In this document: positions 49,083-57,562 of the stretch, piece after piece | Numbering within the stretch: position 1 is the stretch's first letter | Layout: the number at the start of each line of letters is the position of its first letter | NCBI RefSeq assembly: GCF_001048695.1 | Contig: NZ_CVRB01000007.1 | Coordinates: forward strand, 62,001 to 126,000 | Length of the DNA: 64,000 nucleotides | Origin: Neobacillus massiliamazoniensis | GTDB lineage: Bacteria; Bacillota; Bacilli; Bacillales; Cytobacillaceae | Direction: 5' to 3' | Program-made: the position numbers and the translations under genes | The notes under the pieces: model-generated | Told to the model about the DNA's origin: nothing | Seen by the model: the letters and a program-made list of their open reading frames with translations, nothing else | Databases searched by the model: none

Positions 49083-49805
49083 TTGCCTTCCTCCTCTAAC
49101 ATTTCTGGATTTATTTCATCGTTATTCTAGCATAATATAATAACTTTGTGATCACTTTCACATATTGTTCATATAGAAAAAAGTTAGTCCAAAATCATTT
49201 ATTCAGAGGAATGGATTATCCTATTCCATCCCTCGTTTTTCTCCTTGTTTTTCAACACTCTTCAGGCTTTTCTTCCCGCTTTTTCTCCTGTTTCCTTCAT
49301 AAAAAAAGACCGAAAGGTTACCAGGCATCTATCCTGATTTTCCTTCGATCTGATTCAACCTTTTTTATTTAAGGACATACATATTTGTATCAACCCAAAG
49401 TTTTTTAGGTGGGTACAACAAGTGTCTACTTACATTATTGTTGGTAACTAAAAAAACCGTTATTATCAAGGGTCCTACCAACATTTCCTATTTATTACAT
49501 TTACATTAATGTTGGTAACTGAATACTATACTTGAAAAGTTCCAAATTATTTCTAACATTTAATTGATGTATGTTATGGCATTATGTTTATTAATATTTA
49601 TAAATAATTCCTCAAATATAAATTGTATTAATTCTAATAATTATACATATTTGTGAAGGTGTGTTTATTTAACTAATAGATAGGTTAGTGGTTAAATTTA
49701 TCGGATAGAACCGTGGGAATTATTGAGAAAATGCGCTCTCCTTACTCTAGAAAAGCGCCCGATTGCTGAATACCTGCCTTCTAATCTAATACTTTGTATT
49801 AGAGA
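49083..49805. other. Non-coding gap with two copies of an 18-bp repeat
   Basis: AT-rich, with no credible gene. Contains ACATTATTGTTGGTAACT at 49432-49449 (preceded by ACAACAAGTGT) and ACATTAATGTTGGTAACT at 49503-49520, both in the plus orientation. Inverted copies occur beyond the GC-rich sigma cassette. Confidence 0.65.
49415..49520 (+). repeat. Left pair of ACATTAATGTTGGTAACT repeats
   Basis: Copies at 49432-49449 and 49503-49520; the outer one is preceded by ACAACAAGTGTCTACTT. The right counterparts, inverted, are at 53367-53384 and 53387-53404, followed by CGGTTAACACAAGT. Confidence 0.7.
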
Positions 49806-50147
49806 TTAAAGTGAGCCTGAAGCTTGGCTGACCAATGACACTAGCTGCCTTAAATCAAACGTATCTCCTTTAACAAGCTTCAGTGTTTTTCTTTCCGGTG
49901 GACCATCGAACATGCCTTCAGGAAGCTCCAGCTCGGCAGCATTAAAGATCGTAAAGCTAACCGCATTTTTCGATGTCGAGATGACAGCAGCGTATTTTCC
50001 GTTTTTCAAAAAATGGGGCTTCTTATACTGAATACGTTCATTGACATCCGGTATAGCTTGGTGGACGACCTCACGTAAATTTGTAGATAGTTCTCCCTGC
50101 CATGGTTCTTTTAACGCTTTAATAAAATCGGTTACTTCCTGATTCAT
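49806..50147 (-). CDS. DUF1801 domain protein
   Basis: 113 residues, ATG at 50147 with AGGAGAG upstream. The DUF1801/YdhG-type fold is visible in the ALKEPWQGELSTNLREVVHQAIPDVNERIQYKKPHFLKNGKYAAVISTSKNAV region. Such small cytosolic proteins of unknown biochemical function often accompany YCII and PhnB-like proteins in ECF sigma regulons. It follows the PhnB-like gene by 52 bases on the same strand and probably shares its ECF-type promoter at 50638-50666. Confidence 0.85.
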   Translation of the reverse strand: MNQEVTDFIKALKEPWQGELSTNLREVVHQAIPDVNERIQYKKPHFLKNGKYAAVISTSKNAVSFTIFNAAELELPEGMFDGPPERKTLKLVKGDTFDLRQLVSLVSQASGSL

Positions 50148-50199
50148 TATGCATACTCTCCTTTTTGTACGTAGTGAATTTTTTTGAATTTGGGATGGT

Positions 50200-50595
50200 T
50201 TACGGTTTGGTAATCATCCATGTAACACCGAATTTATCTATAACTTCTCCATAGTATGCGCCCCATGGCTGCAAAGCAAAGGGATACTTGTTTTCTCCTC
50301 CCTCACCAAGCTTGGCATATGCCTCTCTAGCTTCAGACTCATTGTCATAGGTTAAAGCAAGACTGATGCTGCGGCTGCTGGATACCGGTTCAAAGGAATC
50401 GGAGATCATAAGCATATTCTTTTCAGCTACCATCAAAGACAGATGCATAACTTTATCCTTCATCGCTTCTGGAGTTCCTGGTGCCTCACCGAATGTTTTA
50501 AGTAATAGAATTTCCCCACCGAGTGACTCTACGTAAAAAGCCGCCTGGCTTCTTGCATCCTCCGACATTAGATAAGAGTTTAATTGTGCTCCCAT
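50200..50595 (-). CDS. PhnB-like VOC family protein
   Basis: 131 residues from the ATG at 50595. The frame is open further upstream to 50667, but that part overlaps the ECF-type promoter at 50638-50666, so the internal start is right. The vicinal oxygen chelate fold of the PhnB/YdcE group is indicated by MGAQLNSYLMSEDARSQAAFYVESLGGEI (N-terminal half) and the terminal PWGAYYGEVIDKFGVTWMIT. Members bind a divalent metal or have become binding proteins; the substrate is unknown. It probably heads an operon with the DUF1801 gene and is controlled by the ECF42-type sigma factor. Confidence 0.85.
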   Translation of the reverse strand: MGAQLNSYLMSEDARSQAAFYVESLGGEILLLKTFGEAPGTPEAMKDKVMHLSLMVAEKNMLMISDSFEPVSSSRSISLALTYDNESEAREAYAKLGEGGENKYPFALQPWGAYYGEVIDKFGVTWMITKP

Positions 50596-50637
50596 TTTTT
50601 CAACAACCTTTCCATTTTCATTTGTCCTTCTATAAAT

Positions 50638-50666
50638 ACAACGAATAAACATTGGTGAAATCGACA
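50638..50666 (-). promoter_or_regulatory. ECF42-type promoter of the PhnB-like gene
   Basis: On the minus strand TGTCGA (50666-50661), 17 bp, CGTTGT (50643-50638). The same boxes and the same spacing occur before the second YCII gene and before the sigma operon. Confidence 0.82.
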
Positions 50667-50681
50667 AAGGAAAAAACTTTT

Positions 50682-51104
50682 TTAAAAATTTTTTAACATG
50701 TTGAGTTGGTCCTCTAAATCGGCTGCCATGACCAGTGTTCCAGAGTCTCGTAAGAAACCCTGATCCTCTTTGAGTTTTCGAACTTCGATTTTACCCATCG
50801 GAACCGGCATCCGTAGAGCCCAATTGAACGCCACATCTTCTGAGTTGACATCGATCAGGATATATTCCGCAATAAGCTCTTGATCTACCGGAAACGGGCC
50901 GGCCAGTATTTCCGGCTTTCCACTATCCGATGGATACATTATCCTTATCCCGGTTGAGCTTGGATGGAGTTCCTCTGCAGAAATGAGCACACCGGCGCTG
51001 GCCAAAGACTTCTTGTACGCAATCATTGCATCGATGTCTTCCTGGCTGTAATTTACCCCTGCTTCCGAGTATCCGGTCGCATTGACAATGAACATAAATC
51101 GCAT
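50682..51104 (-). CDS. YCII/DGPF-domain protein (second copy)
   Basis: 140 residues from the ATG at 51104, 9 bases after AAGGAGGG; the longer frame to 51239 runs through the promoter and the end of the sigma gene. The YCII-like ferredoxin-type fold is shown by MRFMFIVNATGYSEAG at the start and by the helix SQEDIDAMIAYKKSLASAGV. The DGPF signature is altered to AGPF (LAGPFPVDQELIAEYILIDV). Function is unknown; YCII-like proteins typically sit beside ECF42 sigma factors. It has its own ECF-type promoter at 51175-51203, directly downstream of the sigma gene. Confidence 0.87.
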   Translation of the reverse strand: MRFMFIVNATGYSEAGVNYSQEDIDAMIAYKKSLASAGVLISAEELHPSSTGIRIMYPSDSGKPEILAGPFPVDQELIAEYILIDVNSEDVAFNWALRMPVPMGKIEVRKLKEDQGFLRDSGTLVMAADLEDQLNMLKNF

Positions 51105-51174
51105 TATTGTTTCCCTCCTTATGGGAAGATCACTTGAAGGCAATATTGGCTGCCGTGACTCTTCCCTTACTATA

Positions 51175-51203
51175 ACGACGATTGGGAAACCCTGTAATCG
51201 ACA
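51175..51203 (-). promoter_or_regulatory. ECF42-type promoter of the second YCII gene
   Basis: On the minus strand TGTCGA (51203-51198), 17 bp, CGTCGT (51180-51175), immediately downstream of the sigma factor stop codon and about 70 bases before the YCII start codon. Confidence 0.82.
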
Positions 51204-51216
51204 ATGCGGTAAAAAA

Positions 51217-52482
51217 TTATTTCGATATGCGAGAATCACATTCAGCTGCCCGATTCAGTAATAGTTTCCGTTCACGCTCATTCAGGGTCATAGATGCAGC
51301 TAGTTCAAATTCTTTACGGGCTTCGTCGACCCTCCCAAGCTTTACCAGGAGGTCTCCACGAACGCTCGGTAGAAGATGGTATCCCTTTAAGGAAGATTCG
51401 GCACCGAGCTCATCAACAATCTGAAGTCCAAAGGCAGGTCCAAACGCCATAGATACGGCGACTGCCCGGTTTAATTCGACGATTGACGATGGTGTAACTC
51501 TCGACAGTGCTTCATAAAGGGCTGCAATACGGATCCAATCGGTCTCAGCAACGGTAGGTGCCTGTGCGTGACAAGCCGAAATTGCAGCCTGCAGCGAGTA
51601 AGGCCCGAGCGGCCGTCCAAGCTTCCGGCTACGCTCCAATGCCGCTAATCCGCGGCGAATTAACAATTGATCCCACTCGGCCCGGTTCTGATCCATGAGA
51701 AGAACAGGTTCGCCCATAGAGTTAACCCTCGTTTTAAAGCGCGAAGATTGAATCTCCATTAGAGCGACTAATCCATGAACTTCCGGATCATAAGGTACGA
51801 TCTCGGCCAGTACACGTCCGAGTCTCAGCGCCTCCTGACAAAGCAGGGGACGGATCCATTGATCCCCGGAGGTTGCCGAATATCCTTCGTTGAACAAAAG
51901 GTAAATCACCTCAAGTACTGCAGAAAGGCGATCTTTAAGTTCTTCTCCTGCCGGCACCTCAAAAGGAACCTTTTTGTCTCTAAGGGTTCTCTTGGCTCGG
52001 ACAATTCGCTGTGCAATCGTTGCTTCAGCAGCAAGAAAAGAACGTGCAATTTCATCCGTTGTAAGCCTACATAACAAGCGAAGCGTAAGAGCTACTCTGG
52101 CCTCCTGGGATAATACCGGATGGCAGGTCATAAAAATCAGACGAAGGAGATCGTCACCGATCTCCCCGGCTAAAGTATGATCTATGTCATCCTCTGTATA
52201 TAAATCTGTACTACGGGCGATTTCTGTGTACTTCTGATCCCGCAGTTTGGTCCTGCGAATAAGGTCGATCGCACGTCGCTTCGCCGTCGTCATAAGCCAG
52301 GCACCTGGTTTGTCTGGAATGCCGGTCTGTGGCCATTGTTCAAGGGCAATCATCAAAGCATCGTGGGCAAGATCCTCTGCGAGACCGACATCCCGTACCA
52401 TTCGAGTTAACCCCGCAATAAGCTTTGCCGACTCTATTCTCCATATTGCATCAATGGTTCGATGTGTATCGGACAAACTCAC
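51217..52482 (-). CDS. ECF42-type RNA polymerase sigma factor with C-terminal extension
   Basis: 421 residues, more than twice a normal ECF sigma. The GTG start at 52482 overlaps the upstream YCII stop as GTGA, so translation is coupled. Region 2 includes LVRDVGLAEDLAHDALMIALEQWP-like residues (about 28-52) and ATTAKRRAIDLIRR (about 65-78); region 4 is LTLRLLCRLTTDEIARSFLAAEATIAQRIVRAKRTLR (about 132-168). The remaining 230 residues form a helical, TPR-like domain (LNRAVAVSMAFGPAFGLQIVDEL ... YHLLPSVRGDLLVKLGRVDEARKEFELA). In ECF42 families this extension replaces an anti-sigma factor in controlling activity, and YCII/DGPF genes are the usual partners, as here. It should transcribe the three TGTCGA promoters nearby, including its own. 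Confidence 0.9.
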   Translation of the reverse strand: MSLSDTHRTIDAIWRIESAKLIAGLTRMVRDVGLAEDLAHDALMIALEQWPQTGIPDKPGAWLMTTAKRRAIDLIRRTKLRDQKYTEIARSTDLYTEDDIDHTLAGEIGDDLLRLIFMTCHPVLSQEARVALTLRLLCRLTTDEIARSFLAAEATIAQRIVRAKRTLRDKKVPFEVPAGEELKDRLSAVLEVIYLLFNEGYSATSGDQWIRPLLCQEALRLGRVLAEIVPYDPEVHGLVALMEIQSSRFKTRVNSMGEPVLLMDQNRAEWDQLLIRRGLAALERSRKLGRPLGPYSLQAAISACHAQAPTVAETDWIRIAALYEALSRVTPSSIVELNRAVAVSMAFGPAFGLQIVDELGAESSLKGYHLLPSVRGDLLVKLGRVDEARKEFELAASMTLNERERKLLLNRAAECDSRISK

Positions 52483-52913
52483 GCTTTTTTCTGCTCCTCA
52501 ACCTGTTTACGAAGTGCTGCTTCTTTCGCCAGTGATTCAGGATTGTCTGTTAAGTCCTCTGCCTCGAATACCTGCCTGAGCTCAATCTCGCCCTGGCCAA
52601 ACCCATGAGGGTCCGGCATACGCAGTGCCCATTCAATGGCTTCTTCTCTCGATTTGACATCAATCAGTGTATATCCTGCAATCAATTCTTTTGCCTCCGT
52701 AAACGGACCATCAATAATCTTCGGTTTAACTCCAGGTTCAGGATAGGAAATCCGGATTCCGTTTGAGCTGGGCTTGAGGCCATCAGCCGCTAGCAAGACA
52801 CCGGCCTTTACCAATTCCTCGTTATACTTCTGCATGGCATCAATAAGCTCCTGACTGGGCACACCCCCCGCCTCTGAATCTGTTGTAGCTTTGACAATCA
52901 TCATAAATCTCAT
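52479..52913 (-). CDS. YCII/DGPF-domain protein (first copy, sigma operon)
   Basis: 144 residues, ATG at 52913 with AGGAGGT upstream. It has the full DGPF signature (IIDGPFTEAKELIAGYTLIDV, about residues 63-83) that gives the family its name, and a conserved start MRFMMIVKATTDSEAG shared with the second copy at 50682-51104. The last codons overlap the sigma start (GTGA), so the two are made in fixed ratio. It is the first gene of the operon under the promoter at 52988-53016. The fold resembles a small ligand-binding ferredoxin-like domain; no activity is proven, and a sensory partner role for the sigma is a plausible inference. Confidence 0.9.
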   Translation of the reverse strand: MRFMMIVKATTDSEAGGVPSQELIDAMQKYNEELVKAGVLLAADGLKPSSNGIRISYPEPGVKPKIIDGPFTEAKELIAGYTLIDVKSREEAIEWALRMPDPHGFGQGEIELRQVFEAEDLTDNPESLAKEAALRKQVEEQKKA

Positions 52914-52987
52914 TTTGTATACCTCCTATTTTTTCGTGAAGTTTCTTAACCGATGTAAAACCGTCAGGTAAGTCCGCTTCTATATAT

Positions 52988-53016
52988 ACAACGAATTAAA
53001 CTTGACCGGATCGACA
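52988..53016 (-). promoter_or_regulatory. ECF42-type autoregulatory promoter of the YCII-sigma operon
   Basis: On the minus strand TGTCGA (53016-53011), 17 bp, CGTTGT (52993-52988), about 75 bases before the first YCII start codon. It matches the two other ECF-type promoters in boxes and spacing, indicating autoregulation. Confidence 0.83.
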
Positions 53017-53166
53017 GCAATGTAAATTTTTTTCTCCGTATTACTTTCGGTGGCAAGCAGTAAAATACCTGTCTATCATTAAAAAGTGGAATAACAAGCA
53101 ATCAATCGGGCGATACCGAAGAGACTAAACTACTAAGATTCACCCTGCTATTAACATTTAAAGGTG

Positions 53167-53198
53167 TTGTTCCACAATCTGGTCCGATTGTGGAACAA
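53167..53198. repeat. Perfect inverted repeat TTGTTCCACAATC
   Basis: TTGTTCCACAATC, six-base loop TGGTCC, GATTGTGGAACAA. A related degenerate phrase (TTGCTCCACAATCGCGCC) lies at 53579. Confidence 0.7.
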
Positions 53199-53202
53199 GA
53201 AA

Positions 53203-53231
53203 AAATCCTGCATATCAACACAGGATTTTTA
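53203..53231. terminator. Hairpin AAAAATCCTG...CAGGATTTTT
   Basis: Perfect 10-bp arms around CATATCAACA. It could terminate transcription in either direction, but no gene ends next to it. Confidence 0.6.
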
Positions 53232-53366
53232 ATCAAACTTAATTTTAAATAATCGAACTTTGTTTTAAATGAACAATCTTTTTTATAGTAGCAAAAAAGA
53301 ACCAAGCGATGGACCGTTAAATCCTAACACTTGATTCTTTCTGAGTGGTAAATACATATAATGTTC

Positions 53367-53404
53367 AGTTACCACCATTAATGTCTAGTTACTAACATTA
53401 ATGT
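53367..53404 (-). repeat. Right pair of ACATTAATGTTGGTAACT repeats (inverted)
   Basis: AGTTACCACCATTAATGT (53367-53384) and AGTTACTAACATTAATGT (53387-53404) are reverse complements of the repeats at 49432 and 49503 with one or two differences each, followed by CGGTTAACACAAGT. Confidence 0.72.
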
Positions 53405-53708
53405 CGGTTAACACAAGTATTGATTTGAAATAAAGTTTGATCAAAAAAAATCACAAACCCATATTTTATGGTAAATAAGAAGAACCTATTTTGAAAAAAA
53501 GATTAATCAAAATAGGCTCTTTCTTTGTGAAGTATTGTTCAATTTTTATTAAAAAGTTTAATCATTTCCTATCTATGTTGCTCCACAATCGCGCCCTATA
53601 ATGGAATAACAAATATTCCTAAAATAGATTATAGCTTGTTGAACTAACGACCGCCGTTAGCTGGATAAGTTAGTGAACAAAAAAGCACCCATTTTTCATG
53701 AGCGCCCC

Positions 53709-53792
53709 TTATGCTTTCTTCTTTTTACCAAATAGACCTATTGCAACTGCCGTTCCAACGGCTACCGCAAACCAAGCTGCGAAACTCACCAT
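53709..53792 (-). CDS. Possible small single-span membrane peptide
   Basis: 27 codons starting at an ATG at 53792 with AAGGCGGTGG just upstream. It begins MVSFAAWFAVAVGTAVAIGL and ends FGKKKKA: a hydrophobic stretch of about 20 residues and a tetra-lysine tail, as in small membrane peptides including some type I toxin-like peptides. No partner RNA can be confirmed from sequence alone, and a chance reading frame remains possible. Confidence 0.45.
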   Translation of the reverse strand: MVSFAAWFAVAVGTAVAIGLFGKKKKA

Positions 53793-54061
53793 TTCCACCG
53801 CCTTCTCATAGTTTAAACATTTATACCTATCTAAGATATGCAGATTTCAAAAATTAAGACCGCCTTTTTTTATTTCTTCGACCGCCGTTAGTTTGAGTAC
53901 AATCTTTCACAAACACCATAATGTCATTACATAGGTATTCAATTTTTCTTGATTTTCTTCCTCCATTAAATGGCCCTTAAATGGAACAACTTATTGTCAC
54001 TCAACAGTTCCTTAAACGATTTTTCAATTCAGATGTTCTTTTCCTTTTCACTATAAAAACA

Positions 54062-54089
54062 CCCCTTTAGACGAACATGTCTAAAGGGG
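54062..54089. terminator. Hairpin CCCCTTTAGAC...GTCTAAAGGGG
   Basis: Perfect 11-bp arms around GAACAT, followed by AAAAGC; it has little T-tract on the plus strand but an AAAAACAC-derived T-run on the minus strand. It may be the distal terminator of the tniQ transcript. Confidence 0.55.
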
Positions 54090-54157
54090 AAAAGCTTCGT
54101 AACTTTCTTATAAACATCGCGACTTTCTTTAAAACATCGCAACTTTCTTTCAAATCT

Positions 54158-54262
54158 ACAACAAGTGTTCAAGTACATTAAAGATATATAGTAAACATCG
54201 CTCCAAACCCAGGTTTTACGATACTATCATTTTTTGTAAGTGCATTAAAGATGTATAGTACC
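54158..54262 (+). repeat. Pair of TGT-AAGT-(A/G)CATTAAAGAT repeats
   Basis: ACAACAAGTGTTCAAGTACA continuing TTAAAGATATATAGTAAAC (54158-54195), and TGTAAGTGCATTAAAGATGT continuing ATAGTACC (54235-54262). A shorter relative is at 57951-57976. They begin about 115 bases beyond the tniQ stop, where a Tn7-like element would carry its end sites. Confidence 0.55.
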
Positions 54263-54375
54263 AATTTTCACCAGTTTTTATGGTTGTATAGTGGTCAGCT
54301 CAAGGATTGAACATATTAAAAACCTTTTATCCAATAAAATTCAGAATTAATAACTTCGCATAAAATATAGATTGA

Positions 54376-56244
54376 CTAATCACTTTTTGATTTTAAACCT
54401 AATTTCGACTGCACATATTCAATAAACCATTTTTTCGGATATTTTATAGGAATTTGTTGATAAATATCTTTTTCGCTTATCTGCTGTTCTTGCATTCCTT
54501 TTATTATCCAATCAGCCAATCGTTTAAGATAATTTGCCTTTGTCTCAATCGAGGAATTCAGTAAAGAAGTTGTATTAGGTAAACTTAACATAAACCTAGT
54601 TGTTAAATTCATCAATTCAGATATCCGTCTTTTCGTTATTCTAGTTGGTCTTTTTCCATCACTGTCCCAGTTATCAAGTAAATCTTGTACCTTTCCCATT
54701 ACTTCATTATCAAGGTTAACATCATATTTATAGTGGCTATTCTTTTTGATAATCCTAACATTTACAACAATTGAATTTATCCATACATTATCATGTTGTT
54801 TAAGCCAATGATAAGCTTGATAATTCTTAGCTATTAAATCTGTCCTCGATATATCAGGGCGGGATTTAAGTGTTTGTTCAATTTCTTTTCGAAATTTGTC
54901 TCTTTTTTTCTCCAAAGAAAAAGTCCTTTTTTGACTAACATAATTTTGCGGTAATTTCCAGCCACAATTTATATTATGTTCTACCATTACTCTTTTTAAT
55001 GCATCAATCGTTATACAAAGCTCTTCGCTAATTACTTTCAAGGTTTTTCCTTGATTTATCAATCTTAACAATTCATTTTCCCAAACATGTCCAAATTGTA
55101 ACACCCTCCCCCTACTTAGTTCATCCTTTTCATCCTTGAAAGGTCCTCTCTTAGTATAAATATAGCCACAATCGCATATGAAAATGCCTACATAGATGTT
55201 TGAATTAAGATACTTAATATCTATTTCCTTTACCACTTTTTGCTTGTAATGAGTAGCAGCAGGATTCAAACAATACCAAGGTCCATCCCTAAAAGGGGCT
55301 TGAATATTTGACTTGGAAATTTCAATATTAAAAAAGTTCTCTACTGAACCGGCAAGAAATCTCATTAATAAAACATGCCTTATTGGATAATATTTTAATT
55401 TTAATTCCTCAAAGGAAATCAATTCAAATAACCAGTGATATTTTTTATATATATGAGACAACCCTAAAATGTTCAAAAGGTCACAACTATAAAAATTGAT
55501 AAGGTCTTCTAATAACTTTTTACATTTCATCTTGCCTAAATGTAAAATGTACCCTTTTTGTTTAAGTATAAAAAAATATCTTTCACATATCGAAGAACAA
55601 TCTATTTTTTCATAATTAGAAAGTAGCCAGGATAAATCTTTTGATAAATCCCACAAAAAATTTTGTTCTCTTTCTTCAATAAAAAAACTTTGTGTAGTAG
55701 AACTATTCATGTCCTCCTTAGTAATAAAAGGTAACTCCTGTCTTGATGGATTCCTATATATTTTACTTAAAATTGTCCCATGTTTCGGGCAAACCAAAAC
55801 TCCTGGGACTTGATGAATTCTTCGGATATATGTTTCTCCATATTTCTTTATATCGTCAATAGAACAAACAGTACAATAGTATATATTGCTATCCCTATCC
55901 CATCTTAAACCCAATTTAGTTAATATTAATCCTTCATTACTATTACGCATCATTTTAAAAACATCTTGCGCAAGACTAGTCTCTAAAAAAGGTCGGTATA
56001 ATGGAAACAATGTGCAGTTTCTAATTAGATATTCTTCCGTGATACCCCAACTAGGAGGAATCCTTTTGATTATTTCATTAATTTTTGTGGGAAAATCAAT
56101 TGAAATGTTTTTTACATCTTTATAACCAAATAACTCTGTATAGGTATTTGCCCATGTGAAACTCCCGGTATGAATAAAATACCTACAAATTAAACTGTAA
56201 AGTGTTTCATCGGGTCGCATTGGCGGAAAATACGGAACCAACAA
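54376..56244 (-). CDS. TniQ/TnsD-family target-selection protein
   Basis: 622 residues from a TTG at 56244, 8 bases after AAGGAGGG; the upstream frame to 56355 has no ribosome site. The N-terminus (LLVPYFPPMRPDETLYSLICRYFIHTG) is the TniQ signature. A zinc-binding module follows at about residues 124-152 (CTVC ... CPKHG), then another Cys-containing strip (FICDCGYIYTKRG, about 380). Helix-turn-helix segments near LRLINQGKTLKVISEELCITIDALKRVM (about 410-440) suggest DNA binding. TnsD proteins bind a fixed chromosomal site and recruit the TnsC ATPase. It is the last of a five-gene minus-strand set and looks intact. It is longer than plain TniQ, so TnsD-like. Confidence 0.85.
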   Translation of the reverse strand: MLVPYFPPMRPDETLYSLICRYFIHTGSFTWANTYTELFGYKDVKNISIDFPTKINEIIKRIPPSWGITEEYLIRNCTLFPLYRPFLETSLAQDVFKMMRNSNEGLILTKLGLRWDRDSNIYYCTVCSIDDIKKYGETYIRRIHQVPGVLVCPKHGTILSKIYRNPSRQELPFITKEDMNSSTTQSFFIEEREQNFLWDLSKDLSWLLSNYEKIDCSSICERYFFILKQKGYILHLGKMKCKKLLEDLINFYSCDLLNILGLSHIYKKYHWLFELISFEELKLKYYPIRHVLLMRFLAGSVENFFNIEISKSNIQAPFRDGPWYCLNPAATHYKQKVVKEIDIKYLNSNIYVGIFICDCGYIYTKRGPFKDEKDELSRGRVLQFGHVWENELLRLINQGKTLKVISEELCITIDALKRVMVEHNINCGWKLPQNYVSQKRTFSLEKKRDKFRKEIEQTLKSRPDISRTDLIAKNYQAYHWLKQHDNVWINSIVVNVRIIKKNSHYKYDVNLDNEVMGKVQDLLDNWDSDGKRPTRITKRRISELMNLTTRFMLSLPNTTSLLNSSIETKANYLKRLADWIIKGMQEQQISEKDIYQQIPIKYPKKWFIEYVQSKLGLKSKSD

Positions 56245-56387
56245 ATAATTTTCCCTCCTTGTATATACTTTGTATGTACAAAATCCCAATAAACGAAAAA
56301 AATCCACGTATCCAACGGATAGGGATTTTTCGGAAAATATTTGACTACTTATCACTCCAACATCGATACTAATAATCTAAGAATAAA

Positions 56388-57176
56388 TTAAAATGGGTTT
56401 GCGATTGATTTTGGTTTATAATACATCTTGTCATACGATGTAAATATATGCTTTCTCGTAATATTAGAGTCTTGGTTTGTTCTAGCCATATTTGCCGCTC
56501 CAGAAATTAGTTTCATCAATTGTGCAAAATTTCCTTCAGTAACAATAAAAATCTCATTACTCAAATTACTCAAATTTGACGGCTTTTTAAATTCTAACTT
56601 TTTTTCAACATCCATTAATATCGACTTAAATGTTGCCACATCTTTCTTTGTTTTGTAGGATAATTGATTGAAATAAAGACTATTATCGAACTTTACATTT
56701 AATACCTTAGATGAATTAATATTTGGCAAGCCAACAATTACCAAAGAGGTACCTGTCCTTATAAGTATTTCTTTTAAGATGTAAATAATATCGTTAATAG
56801 GATTACCTCTTTCCACTAAAACTTGAAAATCATCAAGTACAATCATTTTGATTCCTGCATTTATTATAAATTCAACTAATCTTTCTATCTTCTTAAGATG
56901 AGAAGTCCTATCAGCATACCGAGTATCTCCAACCGCTCTTAGTAAAATTCTTAAAAGACCACCTTTATTTACCGGTTTTGAAAATCGGGCAAATAGTGTT
57001 GCTCTTGAAGTATCTATCTTTTCTAACTGATTAATACTCCCATCGATTAAAGTGGATTTCCCAACACCTGATTCTCCTGTTATTAATAAAGTGGTTCCCG
57101 AATGTGAATAACAATACTCAATTAATTCGATACCTTTATTAAAGGATTCATGTTCAATTAATATTTTATCCTTCAT
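56388..57176 (-). CDS. TniB/TnsC-family AAA ATPase
   Basis: 262 residues, ATG at 57176 with GGAGGCG upstream. Walker A is LITGESGVGKST (about 31-42) and Walker B IKMIVLDDFQVL (about 110-120), with a sensor-like VGLPN near 155. The size fits TniB-type regulators rather than the larger TnsC of Tn7. These AAA proteins form ATP-dependent filaments on DNA that pass the target signal from TnsD/TniQ to the transposase. Both key motifs are intact, so ATP binding and hydrolysis should be preserved. The neighbouring transposase-like proteins are, by contrast, catalytically defective or split. Confidence 0.87.
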   Translation of the reverse strand: MKDKILIEHESFNKGIELIEYCYSHSGTTLLITGESGVGKSTLIDGSINQLEKIDTSRATLFARFSKPVNKGGLLRILLRAVGDTRYADRTSHLKKIERLVEFIINAGIKMIVLDDFQVLVERGNPINDIIYILKEILIRTGTSLVIVGLPNINSSKVLNVKFDNSLYFNQLSYKTKKDVATFKSILMDVEKKLEFKKPSNLSNLSNEIFIVTEGNFAQLMKLISGAANMARTNQDSNITRKHIFTSYDKMYYKPKSIANPF

Positions 57177-57307
57177 CTAATAAACGCCTCCACTATACTT
57201 TTTTAAAGCCCTTTCTATCTCCTCCCTTAATGAATGGTTAATGTATGGGCAATATTCCCATTTCTATCTCCAATGAGTTCTTGTTTCCAAGAGCTTAATA
57301 TATTGAA

Positions 57308-57562
57308 CTAATGTTCATTCTGAACAGTTATCTTTTTCTCTAGTGTATATTTATTCCATTCTGTATCCATCTTGCTATGTGTCAAATTGTCTTTTGGTGA
57401 AAGAGGTTCTAAGTGCAAATGAAAATCAAGAATAATCCCATTATCATCAAACATAAAGGTAATCCAAGGTTGCCCCTTTAAGCCTTTCGTTGATTCGTCA
57501 ATTAAAAAAATATCCCATTTTGTATGGTCAATTTCAAAAATGGAAATCTCTTTTTTGCTCAT
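57308..57562 (-). CDS. Mini TnsB-like protein carrying only the first Asp motif
   Basis: 84 residues from the ATG at 57562, behind AGGTGGTG. It is a short copy of the first part of a TnsB/TniA integrase core: FEIDHTKWDIFLIDE (Asp12 in the IDHT motif, the first catalytic residue), then GQPWITFMFDDN and FHLHLEPLSPKDN where a full enzyme has PWLT-x-x-x-D and LSFEPPS. The second Asp and Glu are absent. It is the exact complement of the larger TnsB-like protein, which has lost this Asp. A good start signal and intact frame argue for translation, but a truncated remnant is the simplest alternative. Confidence 0.7.
   Translation of the reverse strand: MSKKEISIFEIDHTKWDIFLIDESTKGLKGQPWITFMFDDNGIILDFHLHLEPLSPKDNLTHSKMDTEWNKYTLEKKITVQNEH

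Larger units (their letters stand above)
53017..54375. other. 1.35-kb non-coding region with repeats and one small ORF
   Basis: AT-rich. Contents: a perfect 13-bp inverted repeat TTGTTCCACAATC/GATTGTGGAACAA (53167-53198), a terminator at 53203-53231, the right pair of 18-bp repeats (53367-53404), a possible 27-codon membrane peptide gene (53709-53792), a hairpin at 54062-54089, a 20-bp tandem triplet (about 54096-54157) and two TGT...ACATTAAAGAT motifs (54158-54262). No larger gene. Confidence 0.6.

Noticed and set aside
53102..53305. 67-codon minus-strand frame
   Set aside because: It is made largely of an inverted repeat and a terminator, with no ribosome site.
49418..53418. CAAG as a target duplication of the sigma cassette
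   Set aside because: CAAG adjoins similar TGT motifs elsewhere (47385, 54158), so it is part of the repeat, and 5-bp windows on the two sides do not match.
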